Source: Dehalococcoidia bacterium (lineage in GTDB: Bacteria > Chloroflexota > Dehalococcoidia > Dehalococcoidales > Fen-1064). From it: a DNA stretch of 64,000 nt. Positions 9,129-19,279 of the stretch are shown here, piece by piece. The notes under the pieces are model-generated. The model made no database searches. It was not told the origin of the DNA and saw only the letters and a list, made by a program, of their open reading frames with translations. Made by a program: the position numbers and the translations under genes. How positions within the stretch are numbered: the first letter of the stretch is position 1; each line of letters opens with the position of its first letter. The stretch lies in NCBI GenBank assembly GCA_011170375.1, contig DUEV01000005.1:168231-232230 (forward strand). Direction: 5' to 3'.

Positions 9129-10078
9129 TCGGCATCGTCAGCCGTTTCTTTACCCTCCGATAACTGTTCGACCGGGGTCTCTGCCGCAATCCTCAGTTTG
9201 TCTTCGAACCTGGCGAGCTTTCTACCGGCGTCGTCATACTTGGTGGCGGCATGACGGATGTGACCTCCCAGGGTGTCGTAGTCTTCCTGGAATCCCTCGA
9301 ACTCACCCTGTAGCCTAGACAGGTGCCGCAGTATCTCACTGGCGGTGTGCTCGATGTGCAGTCCTTTCAGACCCAGGATGATGACCTGAAGGTAGGCGTA
9401 GAAGCTGTTGGGGGAGACCGGGATTACCCTTTTCTGGAGGGCGTAGGAGTATACCTCGCTGCCTTCGGCACCGTCTCGTAGTATTGTCTCGTAGTAGACG
9501 TTTTCGGCGGGGATATACATCAGGGCGAAGTCGAAGGTGCCCTCGTCAGGCAGGATGTATTTGGTGACGTTGTCAATGTGCTTTTTCACAGTACGAGTGA
9601 ACTGCCGCCGCCGCGACTCCCGCTCTCGGTCGGACTCAGCCGCCAGCACCCGCTGGAAGTCTTCCAGCGGGAACTTGGAGTCGATGGGCACCAGGTTATC
9701 GCCAATCTGGGTAACGGCATCGACTGCCTCGCCGCTCTGGAAGCGGTGCTGAAGCCTGTAGTTCTGGTGGGGCAGGATATCATCGAGCAATCTTTCCAGC
9801 ATAAGCTCCCCGAGACCGCCGCGGAACTTGGGGGCGCGCAATACCTCCTGAAGGCTGGCGATGTCTCGACTGACCGCCTCAATCTGTCTGGTGCCTTCTT
9901 CCAGCTTGCCCAGGCTCCTGTTGACCTCCCCGAAGACCCCCAGACTCCCCTCGAGCCTCTCCCCGACGGCCTTCGAAAGAGTGTCACTCTGGTCACGCTA
10001 CCTTTTCTCCTGCCAGAGCTGGTTCCAGATTAAAAAGAGGATTACTATCGCCAGTAGAATGATGATAAATATCTCCAT
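9125..10078 (-). pseudogene. rmuC: DNA recombination protein RmuC interrupted by in-frame TAG at codon 27 (9998-10000)
   Basis: MEIFIIILLAIVILFLIWNQLWQEKR*RDQSDTLSKAVGERLEGSLGVFGEVNRSLGKLEEGTRQIEAVSRDIASLQEVLRAPKFRGGLGELMLERLL...; TM anchor and RmuC body in one frame. Confidence 0.75.
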
Positions 10079-10179
10079 GGTGGCCTTCAGAAAGGCTTAA
10101 TAGTGCAAGTTTATTGACAACTATTATACACCCCTGGGCAAGCAGTACAAGGTGGACATGGCTGTTCCTCTCCGGCCTC

Positions 10180-10500
10180 AGATACCAAGGGGGACACCCC
10201 CTTGTACCCCCGTTCCAAAGGGGTTCCACCCCTCTGGACACCCCAAAACGGTGTGGGGTCAGTTCTTTGGCAGGGGTCGTTCGCACCTTGAAAGGTACCT
10301 GCTGATAACTCCGAGGCTGGAGGATAGTCCCTGGAAAAAGGGGGAGTTTAAGAGTGGCTTCGCCCCTCTTTCTTATGAAGGAGAGGGGTTCACCCTGAAG
10401 GGTTCTCCCTGAAGGGGATACAGGCCCGCCTGCCATAGTCCCAGAGGGATGGCCTGCTTGCGCTAAAGCTTCAGCGAAGGCAAGCGGGCAGGGGGTGAGG
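10180..10500. repeat. intergenic region rich in GC-rich inverted repeats
   Basis: CCAAGGGGGACACCCC (16 nt also at about 1218-1235), CCCCTCTTTCTTATGAAGGAGAGGGG, GCCTGCTTGCGCT..AGCGAAGGCAAGCGGGCAGG. Confidence 0.45.
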
Positions 10501-10531
10501 ATGGGACAAAGATTCCCCTGCAAGGGAGCTA

Positions 10532-10560
10532 TTGAGGTGGTAATCCGCCTGCGGTATAAT
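10532..10560 (+). promoter_or_regulatory. sigma70-like promoter TTGAGG-17-TATAAT
   Basis: 17-nt spacer, upstream of the cupin CDS. Confidence 0.45.
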
Positions 10561-10631
10561 TACCTATCTCACCGCAAATGCCCGATACCAAAGCAATTAT
10601 AGGAGTTTGAAACATTACGACAACGGAGGAG

Positions 10632-11081
10632 ATGAAAGTGGCTGAATTGAAGTATCAGAAATACATCCTGACCGATTTAATACTCCCGGAGGAGACTCAG
10701 AAGCGTCTTCCAGAGTATAGCAAAAGGGCGACACGCGTTTTGTGGTTAGAAGACTTTATTATCAAGGGAGCTCCCGGCATAATATGCTCCTGGTACTGGA
10801 AAGCTTCTGGGATGGAAGGTACGCCGGCTCATACACATGATTTTGATGAGGTCGTCGGCTTTATCGGTAGTGACCCGCAGAACCCTAGGGATTTATGCGG
10901 TGAGGTAGAGTTCTGGCTGGAAGACGAGAAATACATCCTGACAAATAGCTGCTTTATCTTTGCCCCCAAGGGGCTGAGACACTGCCCATTGCGAGTTCTG
11001 AGAGTTGATAGACCAATATTATTCCTCGCTTTGAGTATGAGTAATAAATACTATAAAATTTTCGATGCCCCGCAGGGGTGA
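10632..11081 (+). CDS. cupin-like protein
   Basis: GTPAHTHDFDEVVGFIGSDPQNP...ILTNSCFIFAPKGLRHCPLRVLRVDRPILFLALSMS. Confidence 0.65.
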   Translation: MKVAELKYQKYILTDLILPEETQKRLPEYSKRATRVLWLEDFIIKGAPGIICSWYWKASGMEGTPAHTHDFDEVVGFIGSDPQNPRDLCGEVEFWLEDEKYILTNSCFIFAPKGLRHCPLRVLRVDRPILFLALSMSNKYYKIFDAPQG

Positions 11082-11562
11082 TATGGCGAAAATAGAATAT
11101 TCGCACACAGATGAACAGGGTCTGGACTTGGTAGCCGGCTTATGGCAGAAGCAGCTTGAGTACCATAAGGCGCTCTCTCAGCACTTTTCCGGGCGTTTGG
11201 GCAGCATGACCTTTGACCTGAGAAAGAAGGGATTGCTTGAGAAGTCTAGGGAAGGCGCTATACGTATAGACCTCGCCAGAGATACGGACACTGGGGAGCT
11301 TGTGGGGTACTGTATCAGTACCATCAACGGAGATAGGCAGGGTGAGATAGAATCTATATACATTGAGCCTGACTACCGTGGGTTAGATATCGGTGATAAC
11401 CTGATGAAGAAGGCTCTGCACTGGATGGACGAATACCCGGCGACCAGAAAGGTGCTGGCAGTTGGCGCCGGTAACGAAGAAGTGTTTGCATTTTACAGCC
11501 GGTACAACTTCTATCCCAGGACTACTATTCTTGAGCAAATCGATGGTGGGGAGAGGGACTAG
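11065..11562 (+). CDS. GNAT N-acetyltransferase
   Basis: VGYCISTINGDRQGEIESIYIEPDYRGLDIGDNLMKKALHWMD...FYSRYNFYPRTTIL. Confidence 0.85.
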   Translation: MPRRGDMAKIEYSHTDEQGLDLVAGLWQKQLEYHKALSQHFSGRLGSMTFDLRKKGLLEKSREGAIRIDLARDTDTGELVGYCISTINGDRQGEIESIYIEPDYRGLDIGDNLMKKALHWMDEYPATRKVLAVGAGNEEVFAFYSRYNFYPRTTILEQIDGGERD

Positions 11563-11627
11563 ACCCAATATGTACAGGTGTGACTTCTTAGCTCTTTTCC
11601 TCTTTTCTTGAATCATGAACATTCGGG

Positions 11628-12662
11628 GTGAATATCATGGCAAAAGAAGAGAAATCCACTAATAGTGTACTCGACTGGCTGCTGGAACCTGATGATATCG
11701 GCGTGAGGTATCTTGCCCTGCGCGACCTCGTTGAAGCTGACACTGGTGAGCTTGCTATCGCTAAAAAACAGGCTCATACCAGCGGCCCGATTGCTGAAGT
11801 CCTCTCTAAAATGGATAAAGAGGGGTTCTGGGTAAAGCCGGGGGCTGGATATTCCCCTATGTATACCAGCACCGTGTGGGCCGTGGTTTTACTGGCGCAA
11901 CTTGGCGCTGCTATAGATATGGATAGGCGTATCGCTGCAGCCTGCGACTATATCCTCGACCATAGCCTGACAAAATATGGCCAGTTCACCGCGAACGGAG
12001 CGCCTTCAGGGACTCTGGATTGTTTGCAGGGCAACCTTTGCTATTCTCTTCTTGACCTTGGTTGCACTGATTCGCGGCTGGATAGAGCTTACGAATATAT
12101 GGCACGGAGCGTAACCGGAGAAGGCATTGCCCCTGTGACGGATAAGAAAGCGAAAATCCGCTATTATGCGGCTAAATGCGGGCCGGTCTTTGCCTGCAAT
12201 GGGACCTCTGGAGAATCCTGCGCCTGGGGAGCAGTGAAGGTAATGCTCGCCTTCGGTAAGCTACCCGTGGAGAAAAGGACACCCCTGATGAATAATGCAA
12301 TAAAAACGGGGGTGGACTTTCTTTTCAGCAAGGACCCCGCCCAGGCTGATTATCCCCTCGGTAAAAGCCCGAAGCCTACCGGCAAGCCAAGTGCCAACTG
12401 GTGGAAATTCGGCTTCCCCAATTTCATGGTTTCTGACATCCTGCAAAACGCCGAAGTGCTGGCACGTCTCGGTTATGGCAAGGACCCGCGGCTGGCAAAT
12501 GCCATGAAAATAATCAATGATAAACAGGATAGTGATAGCCGCTGGCCGATGGAATACAGCTATACCGGCAAAACATGGGGAGATTTCGGTCCCAAAAAGC
12601 AGCCGAATAAATGGGTAACTCTACGCGCCCTCCGTGTTTTAAGTATGGTCGAACAGTACTAG
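11628..12662 (+). CDS. prenyltransferase/squalene-oxidase-like alpha-toroid protein (family often mislabelled 'nitrogen fixation protein NifH')
   Basis: SVLDWLLEPDDIGVRYLALRDLVE...GFWVKPGAGYSPMYTSTVWAVVLLAQLGA...NKWVTLRALRVLSM. Confidence 0.65.
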   Translation: MNIMAKEEKSTNSVLDWLLEPDDIGVRYLALRDLVEADTGELAIAKKQAHTSGPIAEVLSKMDKEGFWVKPGAGYSPMYTSTVWAVVLLAQLGAAIDMDRRIAAACDYILDHSLTKYGQFTANGAPSGTLDCLQGNLCYSLLDLGCTDSRLDRAYEYMARSVTGEGIAPVTDKKAKIRYYAAKCGPVFACNGTSGESCAWGAVKVMLAFGKLPVEKRTPLMNNAIKTGVDFLFSKDPAQADYPLGKSPKPTGKPSANWWKFGFPNFMVSDILQNAEVLARLGYGKDPRLANAMKIINDKQDSDSRWPMEYSYTGKTWGDFGPKKQPNKWVTLRALRVLSMVEQY

Positions 12663-12790
12663 GGAGGCATCTTATAATTCATCTGCCTTTTTTAATATTG
12701 CCTGCGTAAACAATCCCGTATGACGGACATCTGCATTTGGAGATGTGAATATACACAGGTTTATGCAGGTTTCACGTAGGAAGTCTGTAG

Positions 12791-14251
12791 CTAGGAACCG
12801 AACATTTTGGCGGCGGACTCGGCTGCCTTTATGATGGGGTCGGCAAAGATAAACAGCGCCAATACACCGAGAGAGGTGAGTGTCAGGGCCACGCGCAGCG
12901 CTCCGGAAGAGGGCACTTTCTCTGCAGATGCCGGTTCACCGAGCCACATCACCTTAACGACGCGCAAATAGTAGAAGGCGGATATTACGCTATTGAGCAC
13001 GGCGATGATGACCAGCCAGAGCAGCTCGTTCTGTACTGCTCCGCTAAAGATGTAGAACTTAGCCATGAACCCCGCTGCCGGAGGCATACCTATCAGCGAT
13101 ACCAGACAGACGGTCAGTGCCAGGGCCAGCAGTGGTGACCGCTTGAACATACCAGAGAAGTCCTGGATGAGGTCGCTGTCAATCTTGTTGGTGATGGCGA
13201 TGATGGCGATAAAGGCCCCCAGGTTGGCCACCGCATAGCTCAGCAGGAAGAAGAGAATGGTGCTCTGACCGATGGTCTCACCGACTGACGCTACACCCAT
13301 AGCTGCCAGCCCCACCATCAGATAGCCTGCCTGGGCGATGCTCGAGTAACCGAACATGCGCTTGATGTTGGTCTGTGGCAGCGCCGAGACATTCCCCACC
13401 GTCATACCGATGGCCGCCAGTACCGCAAAGACGATACCCCAGTCCAGACTGAGCCAGTTGGGGAGGCCGAAGGCAGTACTGAAAATCCGGAGAATGACAG
13501 CGAACCCGGCTGCCTTGCTGCCTACCGACAGATAGGCGGTTATTGGGGTCGGGGCACCTTCGTAGACATCGGGTACCCACATCTGGAACGGGACGGCGGC
13601 AATCTTGAAGCCGAAACCGGCTATCAGTAGGACGATACCGAGAATGAGGGCCGGATTATCAATGACACCCTGCACCCCCAGGGTCTGGACCTGCTGAGCT
13701 ATTTCACCCAGTTGAGTTGTGCCGGTGGTGCCGAAGACGAGCGCCATCCCGTAGAGGAGCACCGCTGAGGCAGTGGCACCCAGCAGCAGGTACTTCATCG
13801 AAGATTCACTTGATTTGGGGTCTTTGAGGAAACCGGCCAGGACGTAGAGGGAGATGCTTGCCAGTTCCAGGGAGACATAGATGGTGATAAGCTCAGTGGC
13901 GGTTGCCATCAACATCATTCCCAGCGCCGACAGCACCAGCAAGGCATGATACTCGCCCCGGAAGCGTGTGAATTTCGATACATAATCGACCGAGGAGAGG
14001 ATAACCAGGGCGGCAATCCCGAGGAAGAGCAGCTTGAAGAAGAGAGCGAAGTTGTCCACCGCCAGTGTGTTGTTGAAGATGGTTCGCGAAGGGTCTCCAT
14101 ACATGGCGATGGTAAATCCGGCGGACACCGCCAGACCGATTACACTGACAATCGCCAGCAGCCCCTTCCGCTGGGCGAACAGATCCAGCAGGATTACGGC
14201 CACAGCCGTCGCTGCTAAGCTAATTTCCGGTGCTAACAAATCAAGATTCAA
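12791..14251 (-). CDS. nuoN: NADH-quinone oxidoreductase subunit N
   Basis: 486 aa antiporter-like membrane protein; ELITIYVSLELASISLYVLAG, MFGYSSIAQAGYLMVGL. Confidence 0.93.
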   Translation of the reverse strand: MNLDLLAPEISLAATAVAVILLDLFAQRKGLLAIVSVIGLAVSAGFTIAMYGDPSRTIFNNTLAVDNFALFFKLLFLGIAALVILSSVDYVSKFTRFRGEYHALLVLSALGMMLMATATELITIYVSLELASISLYVLAGFLKDPKSSESSMKYLLLGATASAVLLYGMALVFGTTGTTQLGEIAQQVQTLGVQGVIDNPALILGIVLLIAGFGFKIAAVPFQMWVPDVYEGAPTPITAYLSVGSKAAGFAVILRIFSTAFGLPNWLSLDWGIVFAVLAAIGMTVGNVSALPQTNIKRMFGYSSIAQAGYLMVGLAAMGVASVGETIGQSTILFFLLSYAVANLGAFIAIIAITNKIDSDLIQDFSGMFKRSPLLALALTVCLVSLIGMPPAAGFMAKFYIFSGAVQNELLWLVIIAVLNSVISAFYYLRVVKVMWLGEPASAEKVPSSGALRVALTLTSLGVLALFIFADPIIKAAESAAKMFGS

Positions 14252-14265
14252 ATCCTACTCCTATG

Positions 14266-15756
14266 CTAGCCACCTATCAAACTCGCTATCGGCGAAACGC
14301 CGAGCTGAATAACATCAGTCAGGATAAACGGACAAATGCCCACCAGCAGAATCAGGACGACAAAGGCGAACATATATACTTTCTCCAGTTTGTCCGCATC
14401 TTTGACTCCGTTATACTGCTCCAGCACTGGGCCGTAGAATGTCCGCTGGAGCATCCACAGGATATAGCCGGCGGCCAGGACCACACCAACTGCCGCCAGC
14501 AGGGTATAGGCCTCGACACCTTCGACGATGGTGCTGGAAAAGGCGCCGGTGAATGTGATGAACTCGGCGGCAAAGCCACTGGTCAATGGCAGCCCCAGTG
14601 AGCCCAGTCCGGCAATCGAGAAGACAATGGCAATAACCGGCATCTGCCGGGCCAGGCCTCCTAGCTTTCTCAGGTCGCGTTCTTCGACGTTGTGCATCGT
14701 CAGACCGGCCATGGCAAATAACAATCCTGTAAGTAAGCCATGGCTGACCATTTGCAGACCGGCACCGGTAAGGCTTACCTCTCCCAGTGCAAAAACACCC
14801 AGCAGCACGAAACCCATGTGACTAACACTGCTGTAGGCAATCATCCGTTTCAGGTCGGTCTGGCGCAGTGTGACAGCGGCTCCATAGAGTACGCTGATCA
14901 CGGCCAGGGCCAGTAACAGCGGCGCAAAATCTTGGGCAACGTTCGGTAGAATACTTACGCAGATGCGAATCATCCCGTAGCCACCCATCTTGATGAGCGC
15001 CCCGGCCAGCATGACGCTACCGGCGGTCGGGGCATCGGTATGGGCATCCGGCAGCCAGGTGTGCAGCGGGAAGACCGGCAGCTTAACGGCGAAGCCGATA
15101 ATGAGCAGCCAGAATATGACCGCTGCCGGCATGATGGATTGCACAATGACGCCACTACGATTTGCGATATCCACCATACTGAGACTATGTGGTTCGGTGG
15201 TGAAGTAGAGGCTGAGGATACCGGCCAGCATGAAGGCGCTACCGAACAACGTGTAGAGAACGTACTTGATTGATGAGTACTCGCGGCGTCCTGTCCCCCA
15301 TATCGAGATGAGGAAGTACATCGGGATGACCTCTATCTCCCAGAAGATGAAGAAGAGCAGCAGGTCGAGTGAGCAGAAGACACCGAGGATACTCGCTTCC
15401 AGCAGGAGCAGCCAGGCGAAGTACTCGCGGACTCTCTCATGAATCTTCCATGAGATGAGGACTACTATGAAGCCGAGAAAGGCGGTCAGCAGCACCAGCG
15501 GCAGGCTTAAGCCATCGACCCCCAGGTGGAAGTTTGCGTTTATTGCCTGAATCCAGGACGCCTTCAGTTCGTACTGGATGCCACCTATTGACTGGTCAAA
15601 ACCGGCGAAAACAATGACCGCCAGTATCAAAGAGACCAGGGTAAAGAGAGCAGCGATATACCTGATAAGCCTCTCGGAGAGACCAGGTATAAACGCAATC
15701 AGTATTGTTCCTGCCACCGGCAGCAGGATTATGGCTAGTAGCCAACCAGAATCCAA
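14266..15756 (-). CDS. nuoM: NADH-quinone oxidoreductase subunit M
   Basis: FFIFWEIEVIPMYFLISIWG, PLHTWLPDAHTDAPTAGSVMLAGALIKMGGYG. Confidence 0.95.
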   Translation of the reverse strand: MDSGWLLAIILLPVAGTILIAFIPGLSERLIRYIAALFTLVSLILAVIVFAGFDQSIGGIQYELKASWIQAINANFHLGVDGLSLPLVLLTAFLGFIVVLISWKIHERVREYFAWLLLLEASILGVFCSLDLLLFFIFWEIEVIPMYFLISIWGTGRREYSSIKYVLYTLFGSAFMLAGILSLYFTTEPHSLSMVDIANRSGVIVQSIMPAAVIFWLLIIGFAVKLPVFPLHTWLPDAHTDAPTAGSVMLAGALIKMGGYGMIRICVSILPNVAQDFAPLLLALAVISVLYGAAVTLRQTDLKRMIAYSSVSHMGFVLLGVFALGEVSLTGAGLQMVSHGLLTGLLFAMAGLTMHNVEERDLRKLGGLARQMPVIAIVFSIAGLGSLGLPLTSGFAAEFITFTGAFSSTIVEGVEAYTLLAAVGVVLAAGYILWMLQRTFYGPVLEQYNGVKDADKLEKVYMFAFVVLILLVGICPFILTDVIQLGVSPIASLIGG

Positions 15757-15829
15757 GTCTCTTAACTCCTATCCGGCTCTTATTATTTTTCAATCAAACG
15801 GGGGCAGGGCCCCGTATATCCCTTAATTA

Positions 15830-17785
15830 CTAGCTAACGATAAAGAGAACAATGGCAATCACCGCTGCCCCCAGCCCGATGAACAGCCCGTAGAGCTGGA
15901 GCTGCCCTGTCTGCAACCGCCGGATAATGTTACCACTGCCGAAGGTACCTTCGGCCACACCGTTCACCACGCTGTCAACGCCGTTGGCATCCACTTCCTG
16001 GAATCCGGCGAAGATTCCGCCGAGCAGGGCTTTCTTTACGATGATGTTTTCATAAAGCTCATCGAACCAGTACTTGTTTATCAGGGCGTTGTAAAGCATT
16101 TTGAAGCGAGCGCCGATTTTCTCTGCCGAAATCCGCTTCGAGCCATACATCAGGTAGGCAAGCCCGATACCGGCTAACGCCAGCAGCAACGATATGATAG
16201 GCCAGGGTGAACTAGCAAAGATATCAAAGAAACCGGCGGCATGGGGATGGTGCTCGCCCATGAACTCGGCGAAGTTGCCGCCAAGACTCCACCAGCCGAC
16301 CCCCACCGCCAGGACGGCGAGGAATACCAGTGGCAGTACCATCACCTTCGACGACTCGTGCGGATGCCTGTATTCTTCCGATTCACCACCACGGTACTCA
16401 CCGTGGAAGGTCATAAATATTACGCGGAACATGTAGAAGGCCGTCATAAACACCGTTATCATCGCCAGGATAAACAGCAGTGTATTACCGTCGAGAGCAG
16501 TGATTAAAATCTCGTCCTTGCTCCAGAAACCGGCCAGCGGCCAGATACCGGCCAGACTCAGCGCACCCATGAGGAAGGTGATATACGTCCAGGGCATGGC
16601 CTTGCGCAGGCCACCCATGAGCCGCATGTCGAACGTACCGGTGGCGTGATTGACGCTACCGGCGCCAAGAAACAGTAACGACTTGAAGAAGGCATGGGTA
16701 AAGAGATGGAAGATACCGATGGCGACGGCAGCCTTGGCGGCTTCAACGGTAACGTGTCCCTCGTGGTTGAGTACGATGCCAGCTGCTCCTAGAGCCAGCA
16801 TCATATAGCCGAGCTGGCTGATGGTAGAGTAAGCCAGCACCCGCTTGATGTCGTTCATTACCAGCCCCATCGAGGCGGCGAATATCGCCGTAAAACCTCC
16901 GATAGTAGCCACCAGGGTAACGGCCTCGATTGAGTGTGCGAATATCGGGAAAATACGGGCCACCAAGAAGACACCGGCGGAGACCATCGTTGCCGAATGG
17001 ATGAGGGCACTGACGGGTGTTGGGCCTTCCATAGCGTCCGGTAGCCAGACATGCAGCGGGAACTGGGCTGATTTGCCCATTGCGCCGGAGAAGATGCCGA
17101 TAGCTGCCCAGGTCAGTATTCCACCAGTGAGCAGACCAGTAGCTGCCATATCGCTGAGCTGGGCCGTGTCGAACGTCCCGGTGTTAGTGTATAGCACCAG
17201 GATGGCTGCCAGGAAGCCGAAGTCACCGAAGCGGGTCACGATAAAGGCCTTCTTGGCGGCGTTGGCCGCCGATGGCCTGTGGAACCAGTACCCGATGAGG
17301 AGGTAGGAGCACAGCCCCACCATCTCCCAGAAGACGAACATCAGCAGGAGGTTGTCGGCGATTATCAGGCCGAGCATTGAGGCGGTGAACAGTGACATCC
17401 AGGCATAATAACGGGTATAGGTATCACCATCGTGATGGACGAAGTGCTCCATGTAGCCCAGCGAGTATATCTGTACCATCAGGCTGACAACCGAGACCAC
17501 CACCACCATCACGGCCGTCAGGGCGTCCATGATAATGCCCGTCTTGATGGTGAAGTCCCCGATAGTTACCCAGATAATATCGGGCACGTGTATTTCATGA
17601 TTTGGCGCACCCAGGACTTCGGCCAGCGTCCAGATAGACAGTATTACCGAGCCGGTGATGGCCATGATAGTAATGTATCCTGCCACCGGCGAATCACGCC
17701 TAGTTAATGGCTTGACCAGCACTGATATCAGCACGAAGGAGATTACTGGCAGCAGGAAGATTAGCCAGAAGCCTTGGCTCGACAT
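15830..17785 (-). CDS. nuoL: NADH-quinone oxidoreductase subunit L
   Basis: FVFWEMVGLCSYLLIGYWF, PLHVWLPDAMEGPTPVSALIHSATMVSAGVFL. Confidence 0.95.
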   Translation of the reverse strand: MSSQGFWLIFLLPVISFVLISVLVKPLTRRDSPVAGYITIMAITGSVILSIWTLAEVLGAPNHEIHVPDIIWVTIGDFTIKTGIIMDALTAVMVVVVSVVSLMVQIYSLGYMEHFVHHDGDTYTRYYAWMSLFTASMLGLIIADNLLLMFVFWEMVGLCSYLLIGYWFHRPSAANAAKKAFIVTRFGDFGFLAAILVLYTNTGTFDTAQLSDMAATGLLTGGILTWAAIGIFSGAMGKSAQFPLHVWLPDAMEGPTPVSALIHSATMVSAGVFLVARIFPIFAHSIEAVTLVATIGGFTAIFAASMGLVMNDIKRVLAYSTISQLGYMMLALGAAGIVLNHEGHVTVEAAKAAVAIGIFHLFTHAFFKSLLFLGAGSVNHATGTFDMRLMGGLRKAMPWTYITFLMGALSLAGIWPLAGFWSKDEILITALDGNTLLFILAMITVFMTAFYMFRVIFMTFHGEYRGGESEEYRHPHESSKVMVLPLVFLAVLAVGVGWWSLGGNFAEFMGEHHPHAAGFFDIFASSPWPIISLLLALAGIGLAYLMYGSKRISAEKIGARFKMLYNALINKYWFDELYENIIVKKALLGGIFAGFQEVDANGVDSVVNGVAEGTFGSGNIIRRLQTGQLQLYGLFIGLGAAVIAIVLFIVS

Positions 17786-17979
17786 TACAGTTTCCTCAGT
17801 ACCTCTTCAATCACGTGTCTTTTATCTTCGGGGACCAGGATGCGATAGGTTGTCAGTTCTTGCCCGATGGGCAGACCGGACTCCGGCATGATGCGGGTGG
17901 GTATTCCCTCTCCTTCGAAGAACTCCTTCCACATTTCTGCCATCATCAGGTTTGGTGTTTTCTTAATCTCTACCCACAT
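17785..17979 (-). CDS. small DUF2007-like protein inside nuo operon
   Basis: MWVEIKKTPNLMMAEMWKEFFEGEGIPTRIMPESGLPIGQELTTYRILVPEDKRHVIEEVLRKL; abuts nuoL start. Confidence 0.6.
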   Translation of the reverse strand: MWVEIKKTPNLMMAEMWKEFFEGEGIPTRIMPESGLPIGQELTTYRILVPEDKRHVIEEVLRKL

Positions 17980-17985
17980 GGTCCC

Positions 17986-18297
17986 TTACCGCTTCATCGA
18001 GTCTATATCCGTGGGGTCAACCGTGCCTTTACGCCTGTATATCGCCATTATTATTGCCAGGCCTACGGCTGCTTCGGCAGCTGCCACGGCCATAATGAAA
18101 ATCGCAAAGACGTGCCCTGTTAGCATTTCGGGCGCGACATAACGGGAGAAGGCGACCAGTGCGATATTGACTGCGTTGAGCATAATCTCGATGCACAGTA
18201 ATATGGCGATGGTGTTGCGCTTGGACAGTGCCCCGTACAGGCCGATGGCGAACAGGACAGCCGAGAGCACGAGGTAATGTTCCAGACCTACTGACAT
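17986..18297 (-). CDS. nuoK: NADH-quinone oxidoreductase subunit K
   Basis: 103 aa, [46 protein letters not shown]. Confidence 0.95.
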   Translation of the reverse strand: MSVGLEHYLVLSAVLFAIGLYGALSKRNTIAILLCIEIMLNAVNIALVAFSRYVAPEMLTGHVFAIFIMAVAAAEAAVGLAIIMAIYRRKGTVDPTDIDSMKR

Positions 18298-18300
18298 ACT

Positions 18301-18789
18301 TTACTTCTCCCTCACCAGAACAATGGCTCCGATGATGGCCGCCAGCAGCAGGACGGCGGCAATCTCTACCGTCAGGATATAGCCGTTTTCACCAAAGAGC
18401 CTGCCTGCCAGTGTGGCAGTTGTCGGCTCCACCGGCGCTCCTGCCGAAACTCCCCACGGGGTGTTGAACACAGCAAAAATGGTCGTTCCAATAAATAGCA
18501 GGGCTACCAGAAGGGCCGGAAAGCGCAGCTTGTTGGACAGGCTGCCGCGCTGAACATCCCGCGTGAGCATTATGCCCAGGATGAGCAGTATTGAAATAGC
18601 ACCAACGTAGACCAGAATCTGTACGGCCGCCAGAAAATCGGCGCTCAGAGTAACATAGAGGCCGGCCACCATGATAAAACACAGCACCAGGGCAAGCGCT
18701 GCTCGGAAGACGTCACGCAGCAGCACCACCGCCAGTGCGGCGGCGACACTGACGATGGCCAGCAGCCAAAAGGCGAAATCCAGTGCCAT
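18301..18789 (-). CDS. nuoJ: NADH-quinone oxidoreductase subunit J
   Basis: 162 aa membrane protein, SADFLAAVQILVYVGAISILLILGIML. Confidence 0.93.
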   Translation of the reverse strand: MALDFAFWLLAIVSVAAALAVVLLRDVFRAALALVLCFIMVAGLYVTLSADFLAAVQILVYVGAISILLILGIMLTRDVQRGSLSNKLRFPALLVALLFIGTTIFAVFNTPWGVSAGAPVEPTTATLAGRLFGENGYILTVEIAAVLLLAAIIGAIVLVREK

Positions 18790-18796
18790 CGCTCTG

Positions 18797-19279
18797 TTAC
18801 TCCTTCCGGTTTATTAACAGTTCCTGTTCAGGCAGGTCTTTATCAACCTCAGGGCGGAAATAGGCACTTGCCTGTTTGTTCTCTATCAGCATATCGTCCC
18901 GGGAAAGCACCAGCTCACTGCGCCGGTACTTAGCCAGTTCGAAGGCATAGGCCATGAATAGGGCATCATAGGGGCAGGCCTCGACACATAGGCCACACGA
19001 GATACAGTAGCCGGTGTCTACCTCAAATACTTCGACGTTATAGTTGTTTTCCTCACCCACGGAGGTCACGATATGGATAACCCCTTGTGGACAGGTCTTG
19101 GCGCAGGTGGCACAGCCGGTGCATTTTTCTTTGTTCCAGACCAACTCATTGCCACGGGTGCGGCGGGACACCGTCAATTTCTGTTCCGGGTACTGCGTGG
19201 TTATCCGGCGCCGCAGCAGGTTCCTCATGGTTACTGTCATGCCCTTGGCAATGCCAATGCCATATCGCTCAAACTTCAA
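18797..19279 (-). CDS. nuoI: NADH-quinone oxidoreductase subunit I (2x[4Fe-4S])
   Basis: CTGCATCAKTCPQGVI and CISCGLCVEACPYDAL motifs. Confidence 0.93.
   Translation of the reverse strand: MKFERYGIGIAKGMTVTMRNLLRRRITTQYPEQKLTVSRRTRGNELVWNKEKCTGCATCAKTCPQGVIHIVTSVGEENNYNVEVFEVDTGYCISCGLCVEACPYDALFMAYAFELAKYRRSELVLSRDDMLIENKQASAYFRPEVDKDLPEQELLINRKE

Noticed and set aside
10180-10500. CRISPR-like array in the repetitive intergenic region
   Set aside because: Repeats are heterogeneous palindromes without regular spacing or uniform repeat units.
11628-12662. Nitrogenase NifH
   Set aside because: No P-loop or Fe-S motifs; it is an alpha-toroid prenyltransferase/squalene-oxidase-like protein from a family commonly misnamed NifH.
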